Notes: generated by a model not told the origin, from the sequence alone. A stretch of 64,000 nucleotides of DNA from Tepidibacter mesophilus (GCF_002724055.1 NZ_BDQY01000002.1:186001-250000), one strand, 5' to 3'. Numbered from the stretch's first letter, positions 9,100-16,761 are shown. Numbers and translations are program-made.

Positions 9100-9247
9100 C
9101 ATTGATAAATGGATAAAACTATCAACTATTTTAAGAAACAGAGTCGTGAGACTTGTTGGCGCTATGAATGTATGTGAATTTCGAGCAATGTAGTTCTTAA
9201 GACTCGTTGGCGACATGAGTCAGTGCGTAGCAACTAGACAAATTTTA
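9100..9247 (+). repeat. Dispersed intergenic repeat, near-complete copy A
   Basis: About 148 bp that match, in opposite orientation, the sequence at 39522-39669. Shared blocks include ACAGAGTCGTGAGACTT, TTGGCGCTATGAA, TTGGCGACATGAGTCA and TAGACAAATTTT (TAGACGAATTTT in the other copy). It contains two related internal units, each with a GTTGGCG(C/A)YATGA core. It ends just before the mtnN ribosome-binding site. No coding capacity is seen. Confidence 0.85.
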
Positions 9248-9261
9248 AAGGAGGAATAAAT

Positions 9262-9963
9262 ATGAACATAATAGGTATAATTGGAGCAATGGATGAAGAA
9301 GTAGATATATTAAGAGATTTAATGGATATCAAAGAAATTGTGGAAAAAGCTTCTCTAAAGTTTTATGTAGGTAAAATCGAAGGAAAAGATGTTGTTTTAG
9401 TAAGATGTGGTATAGGTAAGGTAAACGCTGCACTTTGTGCTCAAATACTTATAAGCGAATTTAAGGTCGATGCTGTTATAAATACTGGTGTTGCAGGAGC
9501 TTTACACGATGACTTAGATGTATTTGATATAGTAATATCAACGGATACAATACAGCATGATTTTGACACTACTGTATTTGGTTATGAAGTAGGCGTTATT
9601 CCGAGAATGGAAGAGTCGACTTTTAAAGCAGATGATAGACTGATTGAAGTAGCTTATAATTCTAGTATTAACTCTGATAAAAAATACAAGGTAGTTAAAG
9701 GTAGAGTTTTAACAGGAGATGTGTTTGTTTCAAGTAAGGAATTAAAAGATAGACTTGTAAATAATATGAAAGGATACTGCGCTGAAATGGAAGGAGCTGC
9801 TATTGGACATGCTTGTTATGTAAACAATACACCGTTTATAATAATAAGAGCTATGTCTGATAAGGCTGATGGAAGTGCAGATGTAGTTTATGAAGAATTT
9901 GTAAATGAAGCCGCTCATAATTCAAAAGATATAGTTCTTGGTATTCTTAAGAATTTACAATAA
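9262..9963 (+). CDS. mtnN: 5'-methylthioadenosine/S-adenosylhomocysteine nucleosidase
   Basis: Hydrolyses MTA and S-adenosylhomocysteine to adenine plus the thioribose sugars, recycling SAM by-products and generating the AI-2 precursor. The 233-residue length is typical. Visible motifs are the N-terminal GAMDEEVDIL (catalytic Glu), the NTGVAGAL phosphorylase-family segment, the substrate-binding EMEGAAIGH and RAMSDKADGSA with the catalytic Asp. AAAGGAGG precedes ATG. It is a single gene between a repeat element upstream and a strong terminator downstream. Confidence 0.95.
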   Translation: MNIIGIIGAMDEEVDILRDLMDIKEIVEKASLKFYVGKIEGKDVVLVRCGIGKVNAALCAQILISEFKVDAVINTGVAGALHDDLDVFDIVISTDTIQHDFDTTVFGYEVGVIPRMEESTFKADDRLIEVAYNSSINSDKKYKVVKGRVLTGDVFVSSKELKDRLVNNMKGYCAEMEGAAIGHACYVNNTPFIIIRAMSDKADGSADVVYEEFVNEAAHNSKDIVLGILKNLQ

Positions 9964-9993
9964 TATTAAAAAAAGAATAAAGTATAATATGAA

Positions 9994-10040
9994 AATACCT
10001 CATACTCGATGATTTTAAGGAGTAATGAGGTATTTTTTTT
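9994..10040 (+). terminator. Terminator of mtnN
   Basis: AATACCTCAT (9994-10003) pairs with ATGAGGTATT (10025-10034), extended by ACTC/GAGT inside, followed by eight T. The aminotransferase remnant begins right after it. Confidence 0.88.
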
Positions 10041-10448
10041 GTAAAGAAAAAATATATAAGTAAAGATACAGTAGTTTATTCGAAAAATTCGGAAGAGGCA
10101 ATAAAAAATGTAGGTATTAATAATATAGCAAAATATGAAAAAATGTTATATAAACATATAAAAAAGGGACTACAAAGTATTCCTAGAGTAATAATGTATG
10201 GACAGGATTCAGATAGAATAAATATTCCATATGTATCTTTTAATATAAAAGGAATGTATCATACAGATGTTGCTAACTATCTTGCGTATCAACATGGAAT
10301 AGAAGTTGGAGCGGGTACAGCTGGAGCAGATATATATGTACAGTCTTTAATGGGAGTGAGTCCGCAACAAGCTTATGAATTGTATGTCAGAGGGAATCCT
10401 GCGGGGATTGTGAGAATTAGTTTAGGAATGTATAATAGTATTAATTAA
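10041..10448 (+). pseudogene. C-terminal remnant of a class V aminotransferase (cysteine-desulfurase-like)
   Basis: An open frame of about 135 codons matches only the C-terminal small domain of NifS/CsdA-type PLP enzymes: SEEAIKNVGINNIAKYE, then ITIYG-like VIMYG, VANYLAYQHGIEVGAG and GIVRISLGMYN. The PLP lysine, the cofactor-binding domain and most of the large domain are absent. The similarity extends upstream of the first ATG (10143) to about base 10041, right against the mtnN terminator, and no ribosome-binding site precedes ATG. The Cys-bearing loop of desulfurases (RAGCFCAHP-like) reads GAGTAGADIYV. I read it as a decaying fragment left after a deletion, probably not functional. Confidence 0.75.
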
Positions 10449-10498
10449 ATCAATCGATTTATTGATGCTCTTAGCAAATTATAGAAAGGAAGATTATA

Positions 10499-10786
10499 AT
10501 GTTTATAGTTTCACTTACATATATCAAAGCACTTGATATAGTAGAGATTTATCTTCAGGAACATGTTGATTATTTAAAAGAACAATATTCAAAAGGATTT
10601 TTCATAGCATCAGGAAGAAAAGTTCCAAGAACTGGAGGCGTAATTTTATCTAATATTAAAGAGAAGGAAGAACTTATGAATATACTTAAAAAGGATCCAT
10701 TTTATAAAAATCAGGTAGCAAAGTATGATATTATTGAGTTTGTTCCAAGTATGACAAGTAAAGAGTTAGAGTTTTTAAAAGTATAA
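10499..10786 (+). CDS. YciI-like protein
   Basis: A 95-residue YciI/YCII-domain protein, a small ferredoxin-like alpha+beta fold related to dimeric dehydratases; most members have no proven function. The pattern FIVSLTYIKALDIVEIYLQEHVDYLKEQYSKGFFIASGRKVPR fits the family, including the conserved His near residue 22 and the G-x-F-x-x-S-G turn. GAAAGGAAG precedes ATG. It stands alone between the aminotransferase remnant and dapB, with a weak hairpin after it. Confidence 0.85.
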   Translation: MFIVSLTYIKALDIVEIYLQEHVDYLKEQYSKGFFIASGRKVPRTGGVILSNIKEKEELMNILKKDPFYKNQVAKYDIIEFVPSMTSKELEFLKV

Positions 10787-10792
10787 TTGAAT

Positions 10793-10816
10793 GCTCTCTA
10801 AATTTAGGGGGCTTTT
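10793..10816 (+). terminator. Weak terminator after YciI-like gene
   Basis: GCTCTCTAA / TTTAGGGGGC forms a stem with several G-U pairs, followed by TTTTCTTA. Position and T run support a terminator; the stem is poor. Confidence 0.5.
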
Positions 10817-10870
10817 CTTATATACTTTTATGATATAAATATATACAAGAATATATTAAGGGGTGAAAGA

Positions 10871-11665
10871 ATGATTAACTTAGTTATTATTGGTCCGAAA
10901 GGGAAAATGGGTAAGCTTATAACAAAATTTGCATCCGAAAATGAAAAAATAAATATAGTTGGAGGAATAGCGCCAAAAGGAAGAGATTACATAGGAGAAG
11001 ATATTGGATTGGCTTGTAATATAGGTAAAAATGTAGGAGCGATAATCTATGATGATTTGAATGATATTATACAAAAGTGTGATGTGATAGTAGATTACAC
11101 ATCTCCTGAAATTTCTATGGAGGTATTAAAAACTGCTGTAAAGTATAATAAATCAGTAGTGTGTGGAACAACTGGATTTAGTAAAGAGGAGTTTGATATT
11201 ATAAAAGATTATTCAAATCATATACCCATTCTTTATGCAGCGAATACGTCTAGATTAGTGAATTTAATGTATAAAATACTTGATATGGTAACTAAATCAA
11301 TAGGAGACGAAGCTGATATAGAGATAATAGAGATGCACGATAGATTTAAAAAAGATGCTCCAAGTGGAACTTCTAAAGAGATGGGCTCGGTTATAGCAAA
11401 AGCACTTAAAAAGGATTTCTCGGATTTAGCTGAATATGGAAGAAGGGGAATAGGAGAAAGAAGAGAAGATAGTGTAGGGTATCATTCTATAAGAAGTGGG
11501 GATATATCTAGTAGCCATACGGTTATGTTTGGACTTATGGGAGAACGTTTTGAAATAACTCATCATGCATATAATTGGGACTGTTTTGCTAAAGGAGCCT
11601 GCAAATGTATAACATATCTTTATCAAAAAGAAGCAGGGTTATATAGTGTAGAAGATATATTATAA
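10871..11665 (+). CDS. dapB: 4-hydroxy-tetrahydrodipicolinate reductase
   Basis: NAD(P)H-dependent reduction step of the lysine/diaminopimelate pathway, also needed for the dipicolinate precursor pool of spores. The 264-residue protein has the Rossmann nucleotide loop IGPKGKMGK, CGTTGFSKEE, and the active-site block EMHDRFKKDAPSGTS, which keeps the catalytic His and Lys but has Asp where many homologues have a second His. GGGGTGAAAG precedes ATG. It is monocistronic here, separated from other dap genes; dapF is 10 kb downstream. Confidence 0.94.
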   Translation: MINLVIIGPKGKMGKLITKFASENEKINIVGGIAPKGRDYIGEDIGLACNIGKNVGAIIYDDLNDIIQKCDVIVDYTSPEISMEVLKTAVKYNKSVVCGTTGFSKEEFDIIKDYSNHIPILYAANTSRLVNLMYKILDMVTKSIGDEADIEIIEMHDRFKKDAPSGTSKEMGSVIAKALKKDFSDLAEYGRRGIGERREDSVGYHSIRSGDISSSHTVMFGLMGERFEITHHAYNWDCFAKGACKCITYLYQKEAGLYSVEDIL

Positions 11666-11675
11666 ACCTAACATA

Positions 11676-11728
11676 TTGATTAAACAACTATACTTACAAC
11701 TATTTCTGAGCAACTAGACGAATTTTTA
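11676..11728 (+). repeat. Dispersed repeat, internally deleted copy D
   Basis: The left end of the 9.1 kb repeat (ATTGAT ... AACTATTT) is joined directly to its right end (GCAACTAGACGAATTTT), with the two internal units missing. It lies in the dapB downstream spacer. Confidence 0.6.
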
Positions 11729-11811
11729 TGTTTGTGTCATTATATTTATTTTCAATACATATATTTTATAGTATGACATCAAAATAATAAAAATGTAGAG
11801 GAGGGGAAATT

Positions 11812-12066
11812 GTGGAAGATACATTTTTAATAAACAGAATATACAACTCATTAAATGAAATATGTAGTGAAAATAATATAAAAAAAGTCAAGAATATAAC
11901 ATTTGTAGTTGGAGATGGTAGTGATTTAAACAAAGAAAATATTTGCGATTATTTTGAGCAAAATAGAAGTGAACTAATAGGTAGATGGACTAATATAAAT
12001 ATGAAAATAGAGAACTTTGATAATAACATAGCTATTATACATAGTTTAGAAGGTGAAGATAAATAA
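11812..12066 (+). CDS. Small protein of unknown function (possible HypA-like fold)
   Basis: An 84-residue soluble protein starting with GTG after a strong GAGGAGGGG. I do not recognise it firmly. The first half (INRIYNSLNEICSENN then KKVKNITFVVGD) follows the helix-strand pattern of the N-terminal HypA nickel-chaperone domain. But the initial His of HypA (MHE) is replaced and there is no zinc CxxC pair, so nickel binding is unlikely. No hydrogenase genes are nearby. It sits alone upstream of the trpS T-box. Confidence 0.65.
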   Translation: MEDTFLINRIYNSLNEICSENNIKKVKNITFVVGDGSDLNKENICDYFEQNRSELIGRWTNINMKIENFDNNIAIIHSLEGEDK

Positions 12067-12069
12067 TAA

Positions 12070-12098
12070 TTGAAATTGTATAAAAAAAGATATATAAT
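12070..12098 (+). promoter_or_regulatory. SigA-type promoter of trpS leader
   Basis: TTGAAA (12070-12075), 17-base spacer, TATAAT (12093-12098), placed just upstream of the Trp T-box. Confidence 0.7.
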
Positions 12099-12124
12099 TA
12101 ATTATATAATTTGATATTTATAAA

Positions 12125-12346
12125 TCTATGATTAAGATTAGTAGGTATTAACTGAGTTTTAGCGAGTTAGGGATGGTGAAAGCCTAATACAGATGTTTGT
12201 ATTGAATGGACTTATGAGTTTGAACCTGAAATAACAGTAGGGTTTAACGCAAATCCTGCGTTAGAGGATAATAAGTGGACAAATGTCAATAAGAGTGGTA
12301 CCGCGGGAATTTACTCGTCTCTAAATAATTTAGAGGCGAGTTTTTT
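12125..12346 (+). promoter_or_regulatory. T-box riboswitch, tryptophan-specific
   Basis: The leader binds uncharged tRNA-Trp. The conserved T-box AGTGGTACCGCGG is at 12294-12306, and a TGG specifier triplet is at 12207-12209 in the typical GAATGGAC context. A stem III hairpin (AACGC/GCGTT) lies between, and a terminator follows. Specifier and downstream trpS agree. Confidence 0.95.
12313..12346 (+). terminator. Regulated terminator of the trpS T-box
   Basis: ACTCGTCTCTAAA (12313-12325) pairs with TTTAGAGGCGAGT (12329-12341), followed by a T run. Confidence 0.92.
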
Positions 12347-12392
12347 GTATAAAATTATAATCTGAACTTTTGGATAAATTAGGAGGTATATT

Positions 12393-13397
12393 ATGAGCGA
12401 TAAGAAAATAATATTTAGTGGAGCTCAACCATCTGGTAAGCTTACGCTAGGAAATTATATAGGAGCATTTAAAAATTGGGTAGAACTTCAAGAGGAATAT
12501 GATTGCTATTATTGTGTAGTAAATTCTCATGCTATAACAGTTCCCCAAGAAGCAAAGGATTTAAGAAAAAATACTATTGAAGCACTTGCCCAATATATAG
12601 CTAGTGGACTTAATCCTGAAAAAAATACTATATTTATACAATCACATGTAAGTGCACATGCAGAACTTGCATGGATTTTAAATACAATGACTTATATGGG
12701 TGAATTAAATAGGATGACTCAATTCAAAGAAAAATCTCAAAAAAGTGAGGCTAACTTAAATGCAGCTTTATTTACTTATCCTGTGCTAATGGCTGCGGAT
12801 ATTTTACTTTACCAAACGGATTTAGTTCCAGTTGGAGAAGATCAAAAGCAACATTTAGAACTCGCTAGAAATTTAGCACAAAGATTTAATAGTAGATATA
12901 GTGATACTTTTAAAGTGCCTGAACCGTATATAGCAAAAACTGGAGCTAGAATTATGAGTCTTCAAGATCCTACAAAAAAAATGTCGAAATCAGATGATAA
13001 CCCAAATGCTTCTATATTAATGGTAGAAGATCCTGATTCTATAGTAAGAAAGTTAAAAAGAGCTGTCACTGATTCTATTGGAATAGTTAGATATTCAGAT
13101 GAACAACCTGGAATTAAAAATTTAATGAATATATATTCTAAATTATCAGGAAAATCAATACAAGAAATAGAGATTATGTACGAGGGCAAGGGATATGGGC
13201 AGTTTAAAGAAGATACTGCTGAAGTTATAGTAGAATCGTTAAGACCTGTAAGGGAAAAGTATAATGACTTATTAAATAATAAAGATTATTTAGAAAAAAT
13301 ATACGCTGAAGGAGCAAATAAAGCAGAACAAAATGCTATAAAGACTTTAAGAAAAGTGTATAAGAAAGTTGGGCTTGTTCCTAGAAAATTTATTTAA
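12393..13397 (+). CDS. trpS: Tryptophanyl-tRNA synthetase
   Basis: Class I synthetase that charges tRNA-Trp. The 334-residue length is standard for bacterial TrpRS. Motifs: PSGKLTLGNYIGA carrying the HIGH-equivalent (TLGN), MAADILLYQTDLVPVGEDQ for substrate binding, and KKMSKSDDNPNAS for the KMSKS loop. AGGAGG lies 8 bases before ATG. It is transcribed under the TGG T-box immediately upstream, with no co-transcribed gene obvious downstream. Confidence 0.97.
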   Translation: MSDKKIIFSGAQPSGKLTLGNYIGAFKNWVELQEEYDCYYCVVNSHAITVPQEAKDLRKNTIEALAQYIASGLNPEKNTIFIQSHVSAHAELAWILNTMTYMGELNRMTQFKEKSQKSEANLNAALFTYPVLMAADILLYQTDLVPVGEDQKQHLELARNLAQRFNSRYSDTFKVPEPYIAKTGARIMSLQDPTKKMSKSDDNPNASILMVEDPDSIVRKLKRAVTDSIGIVRYSDEQPGIKNLMNIYSKLSGKSIQEIEIMYEGKGYGQFKEDTAEVIVESLRPVREKYNDLLNNKDYLEKIYAEGANKAEQNAIKTLRKVYKKVGLVPRKFI

Positions 13398-13429
13398 TTA
13401 ACAAATTATTTTATGATATAGAATAGATT

Positions 13430-13505
13430 GTGTCGTCAACGAGTTCTAACAGATATGTTTCTTAGAAATAGGCGATACTTTAGTTCTTTCATCAATATTA
13501 TATGC
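13430..13505 (-). repeat. Dispersed repeat, partial copy G
   Basis: On the minus strand it reads ATTGAT..AGAACTAAAGTATC..CTATTT..AAGAAACA..GAACTCGTTGACG, collinear with the left end and first unit of the 9.1 kb repeat and with the start of the 30.6 kb copy. It fills most of the trpS downstream spacer. Confidence 0.6.
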
Positions 13506-13534
13506 ATATTAAAAATTATATAGTTTTTTAGAAT

Positions 13535-13567
13535 AAAATAGACTGTTGTTTTGCAACAGTCTATTTT
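13535..13567 (+). terminator. Terminator after trpS
   Basis: A perfect 14-bp stem, AAAATAGACTGTTG (13535-13548) with CAACAGTCTATTTT (13554-13567), loop TTTTG. It lies about 140 bases after the trpS stop, beyond a repeat copy. Being A-rich on the left, it could act in both directions. Confidence 0.8.
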
Positions 13568-13693
13568 ATTAAATATATGAATTATACGAATTTTTTTTGA
13601 AAAATTTTGAAATAATACTTCATAGAATAAGGTTTAAATATAATTAAAAAACTGTTGAGTTTAGGATAAATAATCAAATAGGGGGAAAACTAA

Positions 13694-13972
13694 TTGAAGG
13701 AAGATAGAATGGATAAAATAGAAAAAAAAATAGATGATTTAGCTCAAAGTCTAGATAAAAGTAGAATAAGAGAGTACGCAGAAATAGTAAATAGTCCTAA
13801 AAAACTTATTTACTTAAATTTTGTGGCAGGACTTGCTAAAGGGTTTGGAAGTGCTATAGGGTTCACAATACTTGCTGCTATAGTTGCGTATATACTGCAT
13901 AGTTGGGTGAATCTTCCTTTAATAGGTCAATATATAGCTAAACTTTTAGACATTATTGAGAACTATAGATAG
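13694..13972 (+). CDS. DUF5665 family membrane protein
   Basis: A 92-residue protein with a charged N-terminal helix (DKIEKKIDDLAQSLDKSRI) followed by NFVAGLAKGFGSAIGFTILAAIVAYIL, a glycine-rich hydrophobic stretch with one transmembrane helix and a second hydrophobic patch near LPLIGQYIAKLL. This is the DUF5665 pattern, function unknown. The start is TTG at 13694 after AGGGGG; an ATG at 13709 with AAGGAAG upstream is an equally good alternative (87 residues). The next gene starts 9 bases after its stop, so the two are probably co-transcribed. Confidence 0.8.
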   Translation: MKEDRMDKIEKKIDDLAQSLDKSRIREYAEIVNSPKKLIYLNFVAGLAKGFGSAIGFTILAAIVAYILHSWVNLPLIGQYIAKLLDIIENYR

Positions 13973-13981
13973 GAGGAAAAA

Positions 13982-14488
13982 ATGAATAAAAGGGATATGG
14001 AGTATTATAAGCAAATTCTTTTAAAAGAAAAAGATAAGGTAGTTAATTTAATAGAGGAAATTGAGGATGATACTGTATCGGCGGATGATTTTAAAAATTC
14101 AAGTATTAAAGATAGTACTGGAGAACTTTCTGGATATGACAATCATCCTGCTGATATGGGAACGGAACTATTTATGAGAGAAATGGACTTAAAGTTTAAG
14201 ACGGGTGAATCTATAAGACTTTACAATATAAATAAGGCACTTGAGAAAATCGATGTAGGTTTATATGGTAAATGTGAAGAGTGTAGTAAGGACATAGACT
14301 CAGAACGACTTGATATAATTCCTGAAACGCTTCTATGCTCTAATTGCTCAAAAGAGCATAAAAAAGAATTTGATGAGGTAGAAGAAGATACGTTTACTAA
14401 AAGTGAATATTTTTATAGTGAATTAGTAGAAGGTCTTGAATCTACTAATAGATATGAAGGATTAGACTTAGATTATGATGAGCTTTAG
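13982..14488 (+). CDS. TraR/DksA-type zinc finger protein (YteA-like)
   Basis: A 168-residue protein with a coiled-coil start (KQILLKEKDKVVNLIEEIE) and a C4 zinc finger of the DksA/TraR type: CEEC followed about 18 residues later by CSNC. The segment DNHPADMGTELFMREMD is typical of the Gram-positive YteA subgroup. DksA itself acts in the RNA polymerase secondary channel; whether YteA proteins do so is not established. AGGAGG precedes ATG. It lies in a likely operon with the DUF5665 gene. Confidence 0.88.
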   Translation: MNKRDMEYYKQILLKEKDKVVNLIEEIEDDTVSADDFKNSSIKDSTGELSGYDNHPADMGTELFMREMDLKFKTGESIRLYNINKALEKIDVGLYGKCEECSKDIDSERLDIIPETLLCSNCSKEHKKEFDEVEEDTFTKSEYFYSELVEGLESTNRYEGLDLDYDEL

Positions 14489-14492
14489 TTGA

Positions 14493-14519
14493 TGCCATGG
14501 ATGATATCCATGGCATTTT
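14493..14519 (+). terminator. Terminator after DksA-like gene
   Basis: TGCCATGGAT (14493-14502) pairs perfectly with ATCCATGGCA (14506-14515), followed by TTTTA. The T run is short. Confidence 0.65.
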
Positions 14520-14520
14520 A

Positions 14521-14529
14521 TGATATAAT
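14521..14529 (+). promoter_or_regulatory. Extended -10 promoter element upstream of lspA
   Basis: TGATATAAT, a consensus TGnTATAAT extended -10, lies just after the previous terminator and about 100 bases before lspA. No good -35 is visible. Confidence 0.5.
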
Positions 14530-14565
14530 TCTACTGTTAAAAAGATTATCCGAAAGCTAAAAGTT

Positions 14566-14600
14566 CAGTTGGAATAAAAATTTTATCTGAATTAAGGTTC
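14566..14600 (+). repeat. Second repeat type, copy H
   Basis: GGAATAAAAAT followed by TATCTGAATTAAG recurs almost exactly at 49943-49978 downstream of the GerAB-type gene. The two copies are in the same orientation and lie in untranslated DNA. Confidence 0.5.
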
Positions 14601-14621
14601 ACTTTATAAGGGGGTATAAAA

Positions 14622-15053
14622 TTGAATATAGCATTGTTTGTATTCTTAGTATTGTTAGATCAAGTTACAAAGTATTATGCACTTAATTTTTTATCGAAGA
14701 TAGGAAGAATAACTATTATAGATAATATATTTAATCTTACATATGTTGAAAATAGAGGAGCAGCATTCGGAATGCTTCAAAATCAAAAGTGGTTCTTTGT
14801 TTTGGTAGCATTTGTGGTAGTTTCATTTATTGTATACTATCTAAGAACTAACAAAAATATTAGTAAATTATATAAAGTTTCATTAGTACTTATACTAGCA
14901 GGAGCTATAGGGAACTTGATAGATAGAATAAGACTGAATTTTGTAGTAGATTTTTTCGACTTTATAGTATGGCCTGTATTTAATGTGGCTGATATATGTG
15001 TTGTAATAGGAGGAATACTACTTTCGTATATTATATTATTTGACAAAGAGTAG
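14622..15053 (+). CDS. lspA: Lipoprotein signal peptidase (signal peptidase II)
   Basis: Aspartyl protease of the cytoplasmic membrane that removes signal peptides from lipidated prolipoproteins. At 143 residues it has four hydrophobic segments and the family signatures YVENRGAAFGML, AGAIGNLIDRI and FNVADIC, which carry the two catalytic Asp residues. The start is TTG after AAGGGGG. The next gene, rluD, follows 11 bases later, the common lspA-rluD pairing. Confidence 0.95.
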   Translation: MNIALFVFLVLLDQVTKYYALNFLSKIGRITIIDNIFNLTYVENRGAAFGMLQNQKWFFVLVAFVVVSFIVYYLRTNKNISKLYKVSLVLILAGAIGNLIDRIRLNFVVDFFDFIVWPVFNVADICVVIGGILLSYIILFDKE

Positions 15054-15064
15054 GAGAGGACTAT

Positions 15065-15973
15065 ATGGAGCAAGTAAATTTTGATGTTAATGAAGAAAAT
15101 GAAGGTATCAGACTAGACGTTTTTTTATCAAGTAAATTTGAGGATATGTCTAGGTCGTATATTCAAAAGATTATAAAAGACGGAAATGTATTAGTAAATG
15201 ATAAAAAAGAAAAACCTAGATACATAACTAAAACAAATGATAAAATAAATTTAAATGTACCAGAGCCTAAGGAATTAGAAATCGAGGCTGAAAATATAGA
15301 TATAGATATAGTTTATGAAGATGATAATGTATTGGTAGTAAACAAGCCACAGGGAATGGTTGTTCATCCTGCACCAGGAAATTACACTGGTACATTAGTA
15401 AATGCTATACTTTATCATTGTAAGGACAATCTATCTTCTATAAATGGAATTATAAGACCTGGAATAGTTCATAGAATAGACAAGGATACATCGGGACTTT
15501 TGATGATAGCAAAGAACAACAATGCGCATAATTGTTTATCAGAACAATTAAAAGATCACACTATAACTAGAAAATATCATATGATAAGTCATGGGGTATT
15601 AAAAGAAGATACTATGACTGTTGATGCACCTATTGCAAGACATCCTGTAGATAGACTTAAAATGGCGATAGTTGAAGGAGGCAAAAGAGCTGTAACTCAC
15701 TTTAAAGTACTAAAAAGATTTGAAAAATATACTTATGTTGAAGCGCAACTTGAAACGGGTAGAACTCACCAAATAAGAGTTCATATGTTGAGTAAAAGAC
15801 ACCCGTTAGTAGGAGATCCTATATATGGACCAAAGAATTCAAAATTCAAATTAAATGGTCAAATGCTACATGCTAAAACATTGGGGTTTGTGCATCCTAC
15901 GACAAAAGAGTACATGGAATTTAATTCGCATCTTCCAAATCACTTTGAAAAAATATTAAATATACTTGACTAA
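15065..15973 (+). CDS. rluD: RluA/RluD-family ribosomal large subunit pseudouridine synthase
   Basis: Isomerises specific uridines in 23S rRNA. At 302 residues it has an N-terminal S4 domain (about residues 14-75), then the RluA catalytic domain with HRIDKDTSGLL, containing the catalytic Asp, and the GRTHQIRVHM substrate segment. GAGAGGAC precedes ATG. The symbol follows the nearest characterised paralogue; which uridines are modified cannot be read from sequence. It forms a unit with lspA, and a PyrR-controlled leader follows. Confidence 0.9.
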   Translation: MEQVNFDVNEENEGIRLDVFLSSKFEDMSRSYIQKIIKDGNVLVNDKKEKPRYITKTNDKINLNVPEPKELEIEAENIDIDIVYEDDNVLVVNKPQGMVVHPAPGNYTGTLVNAILYHCKDNLSSINGIIRPGIVHRIDKDTSGLLMIAKNNNAHNCLSEQLKDHTITRKYHMISHGVLKEDTMTVDAPIARHPVDRLKMAIVEGGKRAVTHFKVLKRFEKYTYVEAQLETGRTHQIRVHMLSKRHPLVGDPIYGPKNSKFKLNGQMLHAKTLGFVHPTTKEYMEFNSHLPNHFEKILNILD

Positions 15974-16025
15974 AATAAGTTAAGGTGATAAAATTTAAAA
16001 AAAGTGAATAACAAACCTTTAATTA

Positions 16026-16115
16026 CAGTACAGAGAGACTGGCAAGGATTATACGTAGATTGACTACGATTTACATGCGTATTATAACTTCTTGCCTTTT
16101 GGTGAGAAGTTTTTT
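16026..16115 (+). promoter_or_regulatory. PyrR-binding attenuator upstream of pyrR
   Basis: The PyrR-binding loop is CAGTACAGAGAGACTG at 16026-16041, close to the conserved AGAGAGGCT-type loop. Right after it, GGCAAG (16041-16046) can pair with CTTGCC (16091-16096) of the terminator, giving an antiterminator. The terminator is at 16087-16110 followed by a T run. Inferred logic: UMP-bound PyrR stabilises its hairpin and favours termination. Confidence 0.85.
16087..16115 (+). terminator. Attenuator terminator of pyrR
   Basis: ACTTCTTGCC (16087-16096) pairs with GGTGAGAAGT (16101-16110), using two G-U pairs, followed by TTTTTA. Confidence 0.8.
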
Positions 16116-16132
16116 ATATTGTGGAGGTGTAA

Positions 16133-16672
<540 letters not shown>

Positions 16673-16692
16673 ATAATACTTTGACCTTTTAA

Positions 16693-16754
16693 ATCAGTAC
16701 AGAGATGCTGATAAAGGGAGATTATATTCTCCCTCCTTAAAAAAATGAAGGAGG
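16693..16754 (+). promoter_or_regulatory. PyrR-type leader of uracil permease with ribosome-binding-site sequestration
   Basis: A PyrR-loop hairpin, ATCAGTACAGAGATGCTGAT, is at 16693-16712. It is followed by GGGAGA (16716-16721) that can pair with TCTCCC (16728-16733). CCTCCTT (16732-16738) is then exactly complementary to the Shine-Dalgarno AAGGAGG (16748-16754). No T run follows, so control appears to be at translation initiation and not by termination. Confidence 0.7.
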
Positions 16755-16761
16755 TATTTTT

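Noticed and set aside
9062-9261. Possible tRNA or small RNA gene in the mtnN leader
   Set aside because: No cloverleaf or T-box motif; the sequence is explained by the dispersed repeat.
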